A DNA stretch of 21,592 nucleotides from Bacillota bacterium. Its GTDB lineage: Bacteria; Bacillota; Tb-RUG-66. The stretch lies in assembly GCA_016288255.1 (NCBI GenBank), contig JAEEYS010000077.1, forward strand, positions 1 through 21,592, in the 5' to 3' direction. The position numbers and the translations under genes were made by a program. Below are positions 1 to 7,573 of the stretch, in pieces (the stretch's first letter is position 1; each line of letters starts with the position of its first letter). A model generated the notes under the pieces. It searched no databases, was not told where the DNA came from, and worked only from the letters and a program-made list of their open reading frames with translations.

Positions 1-2261
1 AAGGATATAATGTACTGCATCCTATGGGATTTGATTCTTTTGGTCTTCCGGCAGAAAACGCAGCCATCAAGCACGGTGTCGATCCGGAAAAATGGACCTT
101 GGAAAATATCGAAAGCATGGAAGAAAATCTAAAACAGCTGGGGATCAGCTATGATTGGGGCAGAGAAGTCGCTACCTGTAAAGAAGATTATTATAAATGG
201 ACACAGTGGTTTTTTACCAAAATGTTCGAAATGGGTCTGGCCTACAAGAAAAAATCACCTGTAAACTGGTGCCCTTCCTGTCAAACGGTATTAGCCAATG
301 AACAGGTAGTAGACGGCCGCTGTGAACGGTGCGACACGGAAGTCAAGAAAAAAGATCTGGAACAATGGTATTTTAAGATCACCGATTATGTGGAAGATCT
401 ATTAAAAGACATTGAACAGTTAAAGGGCTGGCCGGACAAAGTAAAAATCATGCAGCAAAACTGGATCGGCAGAAGCGAAGGGACCATGATCGATTTTAAA
501 GTAGAAGGCTTAGAAGATAAGATCACTGTCTTTACCACAAGACCGGATACGGTATATGGGGTATCTTATGTGGTTTTGGCGCCGGAACATCCCTTGACGG
601 CAAAAATCGCGAACGGCACAGAATATGAACAAGCAGTCAATGATTTTAAATATAAAATGCAGTCATTGAATGAAATCACCCGTATGTCCACAGAAACGGA
701 AAAAGAAGGGATCTTTATCGGCGGATACGCTGTAAATCCCGTAAACGGGAATCGGATCCCTATCTGGATCGCCAATTATGTATTGGTGGATTACGGGACC
801 GGCGCGGTCATGGGGGTTCCCGCTCATGACGAAAGAGACTTTGTATTCGCTAAAAAATATGGACTGCCTATCCATTTGGTCATCCAAAACGAAGAACACT
901 CTTTGACAGTGGATACTATGGAAAACGCTTATATCGAACCGGGCGTTCTGGTCAATTCCGGACAGTTTGACGGCATGGACAACAGAAAAGCGATCGACGC
1001 TATTTCGTCTTATATCGCGGAACAAGGATGCGGATACAAAACCGTCAATTATAAACTGAGAGACTGGTTGATCTCCAGGCAAAGATACTGGGGTGCGCCT
1101 ATCCCGATCATTTATTGTGATCATTGCGGCACGGTGCCGGTACCGGAAAAAGATCTGCCGGTCATATTGCCCAAAAATGTGATCTTTGAGCCTACGGGAG
1201 AATCTCCTTTGGCAAAATGTAAAGAATTTGTGGAAACTACCTGTCCTATCTGCGGAAGACCGGCTAAAAGAGAAACCGATACCATGGATACTTTTGTGGA
1301 TTCCTCTTGGTATTTTCTGCGGTACTGTTCTCCTCATGAGGAAACAGAACCTTTCAAGAAAGAAGAAGCGGAATACTTCATGCAGGTAGATCAATATATC
1401 GGTGGGGTAGAACATGCTATTTTGCACTTGATGTATGCGCGGTTCTTTACGAAAGTGCTGCATGATATGGGCCTTATTTCTTATACGGAACCCTTTAAAA
1501 ACCTGCTGACACAAGGAATGGTATTAAAAGACGGGTTTAAGATGAGTAAATCCAAAGGCAATGTGGTAAGCCCCGATGAGATCATGGAAAAATACGGCGC
1601 GGACACAGCGCGTCTCTTTATTCTTTTTGCAGCACCGCCGGAAAGAGATCTGGAATGGAGCGATCAAGGGGTAGAGGGTTCTTACCGTTTCTTAAACAGA
1701 GTATACCGTTTGATTGCGGAATACGGCACGTTAAAAGGCGGAAAAATGGGTCAGCTTACCAGCTATGACAAAGAGTTGAGACGAGCGATCCATCAAAGCA
1801 TCAAAAAAGTGTCGGAAGACATTGAACAAAGATTCAATTTCAACACTGCCATCAGCTCCATCATGGAATTGGTCAACAGTATGTATGAATACAAGAAACA
1901 TTTGGATGAAGACAATTATCCCGTATATGAAGAAGCCATTGTCAATCTGATCACCATATTGACTCCTTTTGTACCGCATTTGGCAGAAGAATTGTGGCAT
2001 ATGATCGGCAAAGAAACCTCTGTAGTAAAGGAAAAATGGCCTCAATATGACGAGGAAGCGTTAAAACAGGATAATATAGAAGTCATTGTCCAATTCAACG
2101 GGAAATTAAGGGGAAGAATGTCTATCCCTGTAAATACGGAAGAACAGGCTATGATTGATATGGTCGTTTCTTCTCCAGATTATCAAAAATACATGGATCA
2201 GAAAACCATTGTAAAGACTATCGCCGTCAAAAACAAACTGGTCAATATCGTTGTAAAATAA
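1..2261 (+). CDS. leuS: Leucyl-tRNA synthetase, 5' end outside window
   Basis: Class Ia aminoacyl-tRNA synthetase that charges tRNA-Leu in the cytoplasm. The frame is open from base 3 and reads [21 protein letters not shown], the conserved LeuRS segment just after the HIGH motif, so the Met at 24 is internal and the N-terminus with HIGH lies upstream of the window. Visible in order: a Cys-rich zinc-type segment (CPSC...CERC), the CP1 editing domain ([35 protein letters not shown]), a second Cys pair (YCDHCG), the catalytic-core return, the KMSKS loop (1539-1553), an anticodon-binding helical domain and the LeuRS C-terminal domain ([12 protein letters not shown]). A hairpin terminator follows directly. 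Identity is secure. Confidence 0.97.
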   Translation, partial: GYNVLHPMGFDSFGLPAENAAIKHGVDPEKWTLENIESMEENLKQLGISYDWGREVATCKEDYYKWTQWFFTKMFEMGLAYKKKSPVNWCPSCQTVLANEQVVDGRCERCDTEVKKKDLEQWYFKITDYVEDLLKDIEQLKGWPDKVKIMQQNWIGRSEGTMIDFKVEGLEDKITVFTTRPDTVYGVSYVVLAPEHPLTAKIANGTEYEQAVNDFKYKMQSLNEITRMSTETEKEGIFIGGYAVNPVNGNRIPIWIANYVLVDYGTGAVMGVPAHDERDFVFAKKYGLPIHLVIQNEEHSLTVDTMENAYIEPGVLVNSGQFDGMDNRKAIDAISSYIAEQGCGYKTVNYKLRDWLISRQRYWGAPIPIIYCDHCGTVPVPEKDLPVILPKNVIFEPTGESPLAKCKEFVETTCPICGRPAKRETDTMDTFVDSSWYFLRYCSPHEETEPFKKEEAEYFMQVDQYIGGVEHAILHLMYARFFTKVLHDMGLISYTEPFKNLLTQGMVLKDGFKMSKSKGNVVSPDEIMEKYGADTARLFILFAAPPERDLEWSDQGVEGSYRFLNRVYRLIAEYGTLKGGKMGQLTSYDKELRRAIHQSIKKVSEDIEQRFNFNTAISSIMELVNSMYEYKKHLDEDNYPVYEEAIVNLITILTPFVPHLAEELWHMIGKETSVVKEKWPQYDEEALKQDNIEVIVQFNGKLRGRMSIPVNTEEQAMIDMVVSSPDYQKYMDQKTIVKTIAVKNKLVNIVVK

Positions 2262-2290
2262 AGTCGATTTTAGAAAATGCAAAAAGAAAA

Positions 2291-2318
2291 AGAAGCCTCC
2301 CGATGGGGCTTCTTTTTT
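2291..2318 (+). terminator. Rho-independent terminator of leuS
   Basis: Stem AGAAGCC (2291-2297) pairs with GGCTTCT (2307-2313), extended by CC/GG around a CGAT loop, followed by six T (2313-2318). It lies 30 bases after the leuS stop and faces the tRNA-Tyr terminator, so two convergent units end here. Confidence 0.88.
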
Positions 2319-2357
2319 GCTGAAACGAAGTAAAATGGGAGAGAACCGCAAAAAAGC

Positions 2358-2397
2358 AATAAAAAAAGCAAAACGGCATGAATCCCATTTTGCTTTT
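2358..2397 (-). terminator. Terminator of tRNA-Tyr
   Basis: Ten-base arms AAAAGCAAAA (2364-2373) and TTTTGCTTTT (2388-2397) form a hairpin. On the minus strand it is followed by a T run (the A run at 2361-2367 on the plus strand). It is 24 bases beyond the CCA end of the tRNA. Confidence 0.78.
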
Positions 2398-2420
2398 ATA
2401 CAAATCAAAGTACAAAAAAA

Positions 2421-2505
2421 TGGTGGGGAGAGCTGGATTCGAACCAGCGTAGGCGTTGCCAACGGATTTACAGTCCGCCCCCTTTAGCCTCTCGGGCATC
2501 TCCCC
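2421..2505 (-). tRNA. tRNA-Tyr (anticodon GTA)
   Basis: On the minus strand an 85-nt class II tRNA folds with acceptor stem GGGGAGA/TCTCCCC, discriminator A and an encoded CCA (2421-2423). The anticodon loop is CTGTAAA with anticodon GTA (plus-strand 2469-2471), closed by GCGGA/TCCGT. The T arm holds GGTTCGAATCC. The long variable arm agrees with bacterial tRNA-Tyr. It has its own promoter and terminator, so it is a single-gene unit. Confidence 0.97.
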
Positions 2506-2519
2506 ACGCGACAAAACAT

Positions 2520-2548
2520 ATTATACCTTTTTCTCAGCCATTCGTCAA
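2520..2548 (-). promoter_or_regulatory. SigA-type promoter of tRNA-Tyr
   Basis: Minus strand: -35 TTGACG (2543-2548), 17-base spacer, -10 TATAAT (2520-2525). The predicted start lies a few bases before the mature tRNA 5' end at 2505. Near-consensus elements suit a stable RNA gene. Confidence 0.85.
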
Positions 2549-2645
2549 TCCATTTCTTTCAAAAGAAAAGGAATAAAACGGAAGAAAAGAAGAAAAAGAA
2601 AAAGGACACAATTGATATAGCTTTCTTCGAATTGACAGTTTCTTA

Positions 2646-2674
2646 TGGATTTTTACCCTGAAATAAAATATAAT
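2646..2674 (+). promoter_or_regulatory. Possible promoter of the surE operon
   Basis: A perfect TATAAT at 2669-2674 lies 27 bases before the surE ribosome binding site. At 17-base spacing the -35 is only TGGATT (three of six). A perfect TTGACA at 2632-2637 is too far (31 bases) to pair with this -10. The -10 is believable; the -35 is not settled. Confidence 0.4.
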
Positions 2675-2715
2675 AAATTTGAATGATTTTACTTTCAGTT
2701 CGGAGGAAATCATAT

Positions 2716-3492
2716 ATGAATCTATTATTATCCAATGATGATGGGATACGAAGCCCGGGCCTTATGACCTTAGCTGTCGGGCTAAAAGAGGCAGGAAACA
2801 TTTTAGTCGTAGCTCCTCAGATACAGCAAAGCGGCATCAGCAACGCGATCACTCTTTTTCATCCCTTACGGCTGGAACCGGAAAAAAGCTATACGGAACG
2901 ATTCGGCGTCAGAGCTTATTCACTGACGGGGACCCCGACGGATTGTGTGAAGCTGGGGATCCATGTTTTTCCTGATTTCAAGCCTGACTTGGTTCTTGTA
3001 GGGATCAATGAAGGGTATAATATGGCTTCGGATATTTTATATTCCGGCACAGTGGGCGCAGCGACAGAGGCCTGTTTATACGAGGTGCCGAGTATCGCAG
3101 TTTCCATCGGACTGGGACAAGATAGAGAAGAACCGCCTTATGAAACAGCGGTTTATTGGGTAAAAAAAGTATTGGAACGATACGACATCAGTATGCTGCC
3201 AAAGTTCACTTTTCTCAACATCAACGTGCCGCCTTTGGAAAAAGAAGAGATAAAAGGGATCAAAGTGACGACATTAGGGGTAAGAAGATGGCGGGACAGC
3301 ATCGTAGAAAGCAAGGATCCGAGAAACAGCCCTTATTACTGGATGTATTCCGGTCAAAAAGAAGATATCGCAGGTAAAAATACGGATATTGCGGCAGTGG
3401 AAGAAGGATATGTTTCCGTAACACCGATCCTATTGGATCGAACGGATCAAAAAACTTATGCAGCATTACAAAAACGATACAAAGAAAAATAG
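2716..3492 (+). CDS. surE: 5'/3'-nucleotidase SurE
   Basis: SurE is a cytoplasmic divalent-metal-dependent phosphatase that hydrolyses nucleoside 5'- and 3'-monophosphates. The protein is 258 residues, normal for the family. The N-terminal NDDGI motif supplies the metal ligands D8 and D9; S39 (QSGISNAIT) and N98 (GINEGYN) fit the other ligand positions, and the signature SGTVGAATEA follows. I start at 2716, not at the in-frame ATG at 2683, because GGAGGA (2702-2707) is well spaced from 2716 and family members begin directly with a short strand before NDDG. It is first in a likely operon; the DUF4264 gene follows 14 bases after its stop. Confidence 0.94.
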   Translation: MNLLLSNDDGIRSPGLMTLAVGLKEAGNILVVAPQIQQSGISNAITLFHPLRLEPEKSYTERFGVRAYSLTGTPTDCVKLGIHVFPDFKPDLVLVGINEGYNMASDILYSGTVGAATEACLYEVPSIAVSIGLGQDREEPPYETAVYWVKKVLERYDISMLPKFTFLNINVPPLEKEEIKGIKVTTLGVRRWRDSIVESKDPRNSPYYWMYSGQKEDIAGKNTDIAAVEEGYVSVTPILLDRTDQKTYAALQKRYKEK

Positions 3493-3506
3493 AGGCGCTG
3501 AGATAT

Positions 3507-3701
3507 ATGGATGAAAAAGTAAAAGATGAAAAATTAAAATTATTGGGGAAAGAAAGCTTAAAAAATTTTCATGATTTTTATCATATTGTGGATTTTTTAA
3601 ATAAATTGTTAAAGGACCGAAATCTGATTTTCGGTTATACCATGGAAGAAGACGGAAGCTATGCTTTGTCTGTCTATGATGCTTTAGCAAAAGAAGAATA
3701 G
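3507..3701 (+). CDS. DUF4264 / YpmA-like small protein
   Basis: A 64-residue soluble protein. The core FYHIVDFLNKLLKDRNLIFGYTM matches my memory of the Bacillus YpmA/DUF4264 family (short proteins with a YxIVDFLNxxLKxxxLxFG core). Function is unknown. The neighbour supports the call: in Bacillus subtilis ypmA lies just upstream of ypmB and aspB, and here an AspB-type aminotransferase gene follows. There is no membrane segment or signal peptide. The ribosome binding site is modest (AGAGG at 3491-3495), which fits translational coupling to surE 14 bases upstream. Family membership is recalled, not searched. Confidence 0.8.
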   Translation: MDEKVKDEKLKLLGKESLKNFHDFYHIVDFLNKLLKDRNLIFGYTMEEDGSYALSVYDALAKEE

Positions 3702-3754
3702 TATAAAATGAGGATTCATTATTATAAATTTTAAACAAGATAGGATGGATGATG

Positions 3755-4948
3755 ATGCAATTAACAAAAAGAGCTTTAAACGTAAAACCTTCGGCTACGC
3801 TTGCGATCAATGCGAAAGCAAAGGAAATGAGAGCAAATGGGATCAATGTGATCAATTTCGGCGCAGGGGAACCGGATTTTCCTACACCTGCATATATTAG
3901 GGAAAAAGCGATCGAATTCACAAAACAGGGGAATATTTTGTATACACCGGCTTCCGGTACTTTGGAAATCAAAAAAGCGATACAGGATAAATTCAAAAAG
4001 GACAACAATTTGGAATATAAAACCAGCCAAATCATCGTTTCCAACGGGGCGAAACATTCGATCCACAATGTGTGTCAGGCTCTGTTGGAAGAAGGGGACG
4101 AAGCGATCATTCCGGCTCCTTACTGGGTAAGCTATCCCGAATTGGTCAAACTTTCCGGCGCAACGCCTAAATTCATATTCGGAAAAGAAGAAAACGGCTT
4201 TAAGATCACCCCGGAACAATTGGAAGAAGCGATCACGGAAAAAACAAAACTGTTTATCTTAAATTCACCTTCCAATCCCACGGGATCCATGTATACAAAA
4301 GAAGAACTGGAAGGTTTGGCAAAGGTGATCGAAAAATACGATCAGCTAGCTGTCCTTTCCGATGAAATCTATGAAAAATTGGTTTTTGACGGCAACAAGC
4401 ATGTCAGTATCGCATCCGTCAGCGAAAAAATGAAAGAAAAAACCATTGTGATCAATGGGGTTTCCAAAGCGTTTTCCATGACCGGCTGGAGGATCGGTTA
4501 CGCCGCAGGGGATGAACAGGTGATCAAAGCCATGAGCAGTATCCAAAGCCATGCTACTTCTAATCCCAATACCATTGCGCAGGTGGCGACAGTAGCTGCT
4601 TTGGAAGGCGAAGGAGAAGACCTGACGATGATGGTAAAAGCCTTTGATGAAAGAAGAAAATATATCGTAAAACGCTTGAACGATATGAAATATATCTCTT
4701 GTGTCATGCCAAAAGGCGCTTTTTATGTGATGCCGAATATTTCCAAACTCAAAAAATGCGTTTATGAAGGAAAAGAGATCGGCAGCTCTACGGAGCTTTG
4801 CAGAATTTTACTGGAATCGGCAAAAATTGCTTGTGTACCGGGAATCGAATTTGGCGGAGATGATTTTATCAGACTGTCTTATGCTACTTCTTTGGAAAAT
4901 ATCAAAGAAGGCATGGATAATTTAGAAGCTTTTGTAAACACGCTATAA
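3755..4948 (+). CDS. aspB: Class I/II pyridoxal-phosphate aminotransferase, aspartate type
   Basis: Fold-type I aminotransferase of the bacterial aspartate aminotransferase subgroup (Bacillus AspB), which interconverts aspartate/2-oxoglutarate and oxaloacetate/glutamate. Visible: the N-terminal GAGEPDFPTP loop, YTPASGTLEIKKAI, the cofactor contact SNGAKHSIHN, the NSPSNPTG signature, LSDEIYEKLVF, and SKAFSMTGWRIGYAAG with the Schiff-base lysine (codon 4466-4468, Lys238 from this start). Three in-frame ATGs stand together (3749, 3752, 3755). AGGA at 3742-3745 is best spaced for 3752 or 3755, and 3755 gives the family-like start MQLTKRALNVKPSATLAI; starting at 3749 adds two Met. Exact substrate is inferred. 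purB follows 12 bases later. Confidence 0.9.
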   Translation: MQLTKRALNVKPSATLAINAKAKEMRANGINVINFGAGEPDFPTPAYIREKAIEFTKQGNILYTPASGTLEIKKAIQDKFKKDNNLEYKTSQIIVSNGAKHSIHNVCQALLEEGDEAIIPAPYWVSYPELVKLSGATPKFIFGKEENGFKITPEQLEEAITEKTKLFILNSPSNPTGSMYTKEELEGLAKVIEKYDQLAVLSDEIYEKLVFDGNKHVSIASVSEKMKEKTIVINGVSKAFSMTGWRIGYAAGDEQVIKAMSSIQSHATSNPNTIAQVATVAALEGEGEDLTMMVKAFDERRKYIVKRLNDMKYISCVMPKGAFYVMPNISKLKKCVYEGKEIGSSTELCRILLESAKIACVPGIEFGGDDFIRLSYATSLENIKEGMDNLEAFVNTL

Positions 4949-4960
4949 GGAGACGAATCA

Positions 4961-6394
4961 ATGGATAGAACAACTTTCGTGCATCCTTTGAGCGAAAGAT
5001 ACGCTTCCAAGGAGATGCAAGAAATCTTCAGCAGCCAATATAAATTTTCCACATGGCGCAAATTATGGGTGGCGCTGGCAGAATCAGAAAAAGAACTGGG
5101 ACTGCCTATTACGGAAGAACAAATCAATGAAATGAAAGAAAATGTGGAAAAGATCGATTTTGAAAAAGCGGCGGAATATGAAAAGAAACTTCGCCATGAT
5201 GTGATGGCGCATGTACACACTTTTGGAGACGCGTGCCCCCATGCGAGAGCGATTATCCATCTTGGCGCTACCAGTGCTTTTGTGCAGGGAAACGGCGATT
5301 TGGTACAAATAAAAGAAGCGCTTGGTATCATTGAACACAAATTAGCCACGCTTATTTTCCGCCTGGCGCAGTTTGCGGATCGCTATAAAGAACAGAGGAC
5401 TTTGGGATTTACTCATTTTCAGCCGGCGCAGCTTACTACGGTGGGGAAGAGAGCCACTTTGTGGATCTATGACTTTTATGAAGATCTGTTGGAAGTGAAA
5501 AGAAGAAAAGAAGAGATCTCTTTTCGAGGCGTAAAGGGAACCACCGGCACCCAGGCCAGCTTTTTAAAGCTTTTTGAAGGAGATCATGAAAAAGTAAAAC
5601 AGTTAGACCGTATGGTAGCGGAAAAAATGGGCTTTCAAAAAGTGTATCCCGTAACGGGGCAAACAGAACCCAGAAAGATGGATTTTTATCTGTTGAGTCC
5701 GTTGGTAGGCCTGGCACAGAGCGCGCATAAATTCACCAATGATATACGTCTTTTACAGCATAAAAAAGAACTGGAAGAACCCTTTGGTAAAAATCAAATC
5801 GGCTCTTCCGCCATGGCGTATAAAAGAAACCCCATGCGGAGCGAACGCGTGGCTTCTATCGCCAGGTACATTATCAATGATATACAAAATTTGACTATGA
5901 CAGCTTCCACGCAATGGCTGGAAAGAACATTGGATGATTCCGCCAACCGCAGAATGACGATACCGGAGATGTTTTTGGCGGCGGACGGCATGCTGGATAT
6001 TTGTATCAACATTGCTTCCGGTATTGTGGTATATCCCAAAGTCATAGAAAAGCATGTAAACGAAGAACTGCCTTTTATGATTACGGAAAATATCATTATG
6101 GAATCGGTCAAACAAGGACATGACAGGCAGGAAGTGCATGAACAGATCAGGCAGCATTCCATGGCGGTAACAATAGGTATCAAAGAAGAGGGAAAAGAAA
6201 ATGATCTTTTGAAACGGATCGCGAAAGATCCCGTCATCGGCCTTTCCATGGCAGATATTCAAAGAATCATCGATCATTCTTCTTTGACAGGCAGAGCAGC
6301 GGAACAAGTAACGGAATTCTTGGAGGATTACATTTATCCGGTCTTAAAAGAATATCAAAAAGACAGCGCTTATGAAGTGGAATTAAAAGTGTGA
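4961..6394 (+). CDS. purB: Adenylosuccinate lyase
   Basis: Fumarase/aspartase-superfamily enzyme that cleaves SAICAR to AICAR and adenylosuccinate to AMP, releasing fumarate, in purine synthesis. It has 477 residues. Visible: HDVMAHVHTFGD, HLGATSAFVQGNGD, GFTHFQPAQ with the likely catalytic His152, and the superfamily signature loop GSSAMAYKRNPMRSE with the active-site serines at 282-283. Length and the KRNPMRSERVASIARY stretch match the longer ADSL branch, which includes the human enzyme, better than the roughly 430-residue Bacillus PurB. AAGGAG precedes the ATG. It is last in the surE-aspB-purB unit; no strong terminator follows. Confidence 0.95.
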   Translation: MDRTTFVHPLSERYASKEMQEIFSSQYKFSTWRKLWVALAESEKELGLPITEEQINEMKENVEKIDFEKAAEYEKKLRHDVMAHVHTFGDACPHARAIIHLGATSAFVQGNGDLVQIKEALGIIEHKLATLIFRLAQFADRYKEQRTLGFTHFQPAQLTTVGKRATLWIYDFYEDLLEVKRRKEEISFRGVKGTTGTQASFLKLFEGDHEKVKQLDRMVAEKMGFQKVYPVTGQTEPRKMDFYLLSPLVGLAQSAHKFTNDIRLLQHKKELEEPFGKNQIGSSAMAYKRNPMRSERVASIARYIINDIQNLTMTASTQWLERTLDDSANRRMTIPEMFLAADGMLDICINIASGIVVYPKVIEKHVNEELPFMITENIIMESVKQGHDRQEVHEQIRQHSMAVTIGIKEEGKENDLLKRIAKDPVIGLSMADIQRIIDHSSLTGRAAEQVTEFLEDYIYPVLKEYQKDSAYEVELKV

Positions 6395-6429
6395 GAATCG
6401 GAAAAATCATAATAGGCGAAGAAAAGAAA

Positions 6430-6454
6430 TGGTAAGATATTTTATAGGTTACCA
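6430..6454. repeat. Imperfect inverted repeat after purB
   Basis: TGGTAA (6430-6435) and TTACCA (6449-6454) face each other across 13 bases of AT-rich DNA. There is no T tail, so it is a poor terminator; it could be a protein site or chance. Confidence 0.25.
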
Positions 6455-6473
6455 AATTTATTACAATCATCAT

Positions 6474-6503
6474 GTTGGCCAACGTTATAACTGTTATTAA
6501 AGT
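6474..6503 (+). promoter_or_regulatory. Possible promoter with palindrome GTTGGCCAAC
   Basis: TTGGCC (6475-6480), 17-base spacer, TAAAGT (6498-6503): four of six matches in each hexamer. The -35 lies inside a perfect 10-base palindrome (6474-6483). It would serve the small membrane-peptide gene starting at 6539. Weak hexamers keep confidence low. Confidence 0.35.
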
Positions 6504-6538
6504 ATTATAAGGTTCTCTATAGAAAGGAGAAATTTAAT

Positions 6539-6700
6539 ATGAAAGCAAATCGGATATTAGTATTTTTAATCGCATTATTATTGGTTTTTGGTTCAGCATT
6601 AGGTTTTCCAGTCTTTACTAGAGTATTACTTGTGGGCTTTGGCATTGCTTTATTATATCAAATTATTATGCAGATTAGAGGGTTAATTCATGCAAGATAA
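6539..6700 (+). CDS. Small two-helix membrane peptide, unknown function
   Basis: A 53-residue ORF beginning MKANRILVFLIALLLVFGSA and ending IRGLIHAR. It has a strong ribosome binding site (AAAGGAG, about eight bases before the ATG). Residues 5-22 and about 28-46 are strongly hydrophobic and would span the membrane twice, with basic ends (K2, R5; R48, R53) favouring a cytoplasmic N- and C-terminus. I recognise no family. Its 3' end overlaps an ATG at 6690 by 11 bases, so it is coupled to the ribbon-helix-helix-like ORF that follows, and one terminator closes both. The strong Shine-Dalgarno and coherent membrane pattern make it a believable gene. Confidence 0.65.
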   Translation: MKANRILVFLIALLLVFGSALGFPVFTRVLLVGFGIALLYQIIMQIRGLIHAR

Positions 6701-6864
6701 AATATGCTGCGCAAAAGAAATATCTCGAAAAAAAGAAATCCTTGAGGGTTTGGGTTGATGCAGACAAGTATATTCAATTTAAAGAGATTTTACAGAAACA
6801 AGGAAAAAGTATATACCAAGTTATAAATGACTTGATTGATAGCTATTTAAATGATCAAAATTAA
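6697..6864 (+). CDS. Ribbon-helix-helix-like protein lacking a normal start codon
   Basis: The frame closed by the stop at 6862-6864 reads KYAAQKKYLEKKK, then SLRVWVDADKYIQFKEIL and a GKSIYQVINDLIDSYL tail: a short basic leader, one beta strand and two helices, the layout of small Arc/CopG/MetJ-type DNA-binding proteins. No ATG, GTG or early TTG opens this frame after the stop at 6676-6678; the best in-frame candidate is ATA at 6697 (a TTG at 6742 would cut the leader and part of the strand). The well-spaced GAGGG (6678-6682) instead serves ATG 6690, which is in another frame and ends after 22 codons unless one A is lost in the A7 run (6728-6734). It may be a decayed gene, a non-standard start, or a slippage product. 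The function, possibly an autoregulator, is inference. Confidence 0.5.
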   Translation: MKYAAQKKYLEKKKSLRVWVDADKYIQFKEILQKQGKSIYQVINDLIDSYLNDQN

Positions 6865-6868
6865 ATAT

Positions 6869-6893
6869 AGCCCCTCATAAGAGGGGCTTTATT
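6869..6893 (+). terminator. Terminator of the small-peptide/RHH unit
   Basis: Perfect 8-bp stem AGCCCCTC/GAGGGGCT with an ATAA loop (6869-6888), then TTTATT. It starts five bases after the RHH-like stop, supporting that frame as a real gene end. Confidence 0.85.
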
Positions 6894-6915
6894 AGTGTAT
6901 GGATAATAAAATTAC

Positions 6916-6945
6916 TTGAAATAGGGATATGTTAACAGTTATTAT
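6916..6945 (+). promoter_or_regulatory. Probable promoter of the flavodoxin gene
   Basis: TTGAAA (6916-6921), 18-base spacer, TATTAT (6940-6945). A TATAAT at 6947-6952 is an alternative -10 but has no -35 at usable distance. Either predicts a short leader before the ATG at 6991. Confidence 0.45.
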
Positions 6946-6990
6946 TTATAATATCTAATGATCCATAATGATTTTTAAAGGAGAATCAAA

Positions 6991-7428
6991 ATGAAAAAGA
7001 TATTCATATATTACAGCCTAACGGGAAACGGAGATATGATTGCCGATCATTTGAAAAGGGATGGGTATGATATTAGAAAAATAAAGGTAAAAAAAGAACT
7101 GCCGAAAAGTTTCCTATTCAAAATGTTATCCGGCGGATTCAAAGCTGCCATTGATTATAAAGAAACATTGGTCGATTTTGATCATGAAGTGGCAGAATAT
7201 GATGAAGTGGTGATAGGATCGCCTGTTTGGAATTCCAGGTTGTCCACGCCGGCAGCTACCGCGCTAAAAACACTGGATCTAACAGATAAAAAAGTGACTT
7301 TTCTTCTATACAGCGGCAGCGGCAGCGCTAAAAAGGCAACAGAGTTTATCCATAAAAATTACCCCGGGTCTAAAATAGTCAATTTAAAAGAACCGAAGAA
7401 AGAAAAAGAAGAAATAAAAAAGCTCTAA
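6991..7428 (+). CDS. Flavodoxin-like protein
   Basis: A 145-residue FMN-type flavodoxin fold protein, probably a cytoplasmic single-electron carrier. The N-terminal strand runs straight into the phosphate-binding loop YYSLTGNGD (residues 7-15, S-x-T-G-N). The strand VVIGSPVWNSRLSTPAATAL (about 73-92) supplies the W-containing FMN loop, and VTFLLYSGSGSAKKA is the third loop region. The C-terminus is short and Lys-rich (EPKKEKEEIKKL). AAAGGAG precedes the ATG. It is monocistronic, with its own promoter and terminator. The redox partner cannot be told from the context. Confidence 0.85.
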   Translation: MKKIFIYYSLTGNGDMIADHLKRDGYDIRKIKVKKELPKSFLFKMLSGGFKAAIDYKETLVDFDHEVAEYDEVVIGSPVWNSRLSTPAATALKTLDLTDKKVTFLLYSGSGSAKKATEFIHKNYPGSKIVNLKEPKKEKEEIKKL

Positions 7429-7451
7429 CCATCGGCATGGAGCGGTTTTTT
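7415..7451 (+). terminator. Terminator of the flavodoxin gene
   Basis: GCTC (7422-7425) pairs with GAGC (7440-7443), with an inner CAT/ATG pairing. An upstream A run faces TTTTTT (7446-7451). The hairpin overlaps the stop codon of the gene. Confidence 0.6.
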
Positions 7452-7573
7452 CACTATAGTTCAGTCATTTGGCAATAAAGGTTTTGAAAACACTTCTATA
7501 GAGTGGTTGAGGCTGTATCGGATGGAGAATAGGAGAAGTCAAATCGTTAGAATAGTTTATCAGGAGGTTTGTT

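Noticed and set aside
663..1514. Long antisense ORF (283 codons) within leuS
   Set aside because: It lies opposite a clear LeuRS frame, has a Phe/Arg-rich shadow composition and shows no family motif.
2421..2505. tRNA-Tyr and tRNA-Trp as integration sites of a mobile element
   Set aside because: No integrase gene or repeated tRNA 3' fragment is visible near either tRNA.
2242..2514. Minus-strand ORFs at 2242-2514 and 2106-2462 across tRNA-Tyr
   Set aside because: They are translations of the tRNA itself (the familiar GxMPERLKGADCKSVGNAYAGSNP pattern), not proteins.
2632..2637. Perfect TTGACA before surE as a -35 element
   Set aside because: The nearest good -10 is 31 bases away, too far for a sigma-70 promoter.
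3466..4219. Antisense ORFs at 3466-4068 and 3776-4219
   Set aside because: They are opposite the DUF4264 and aminotransferase genes, with no ribosome binding site and hydrophobic shadow composition.
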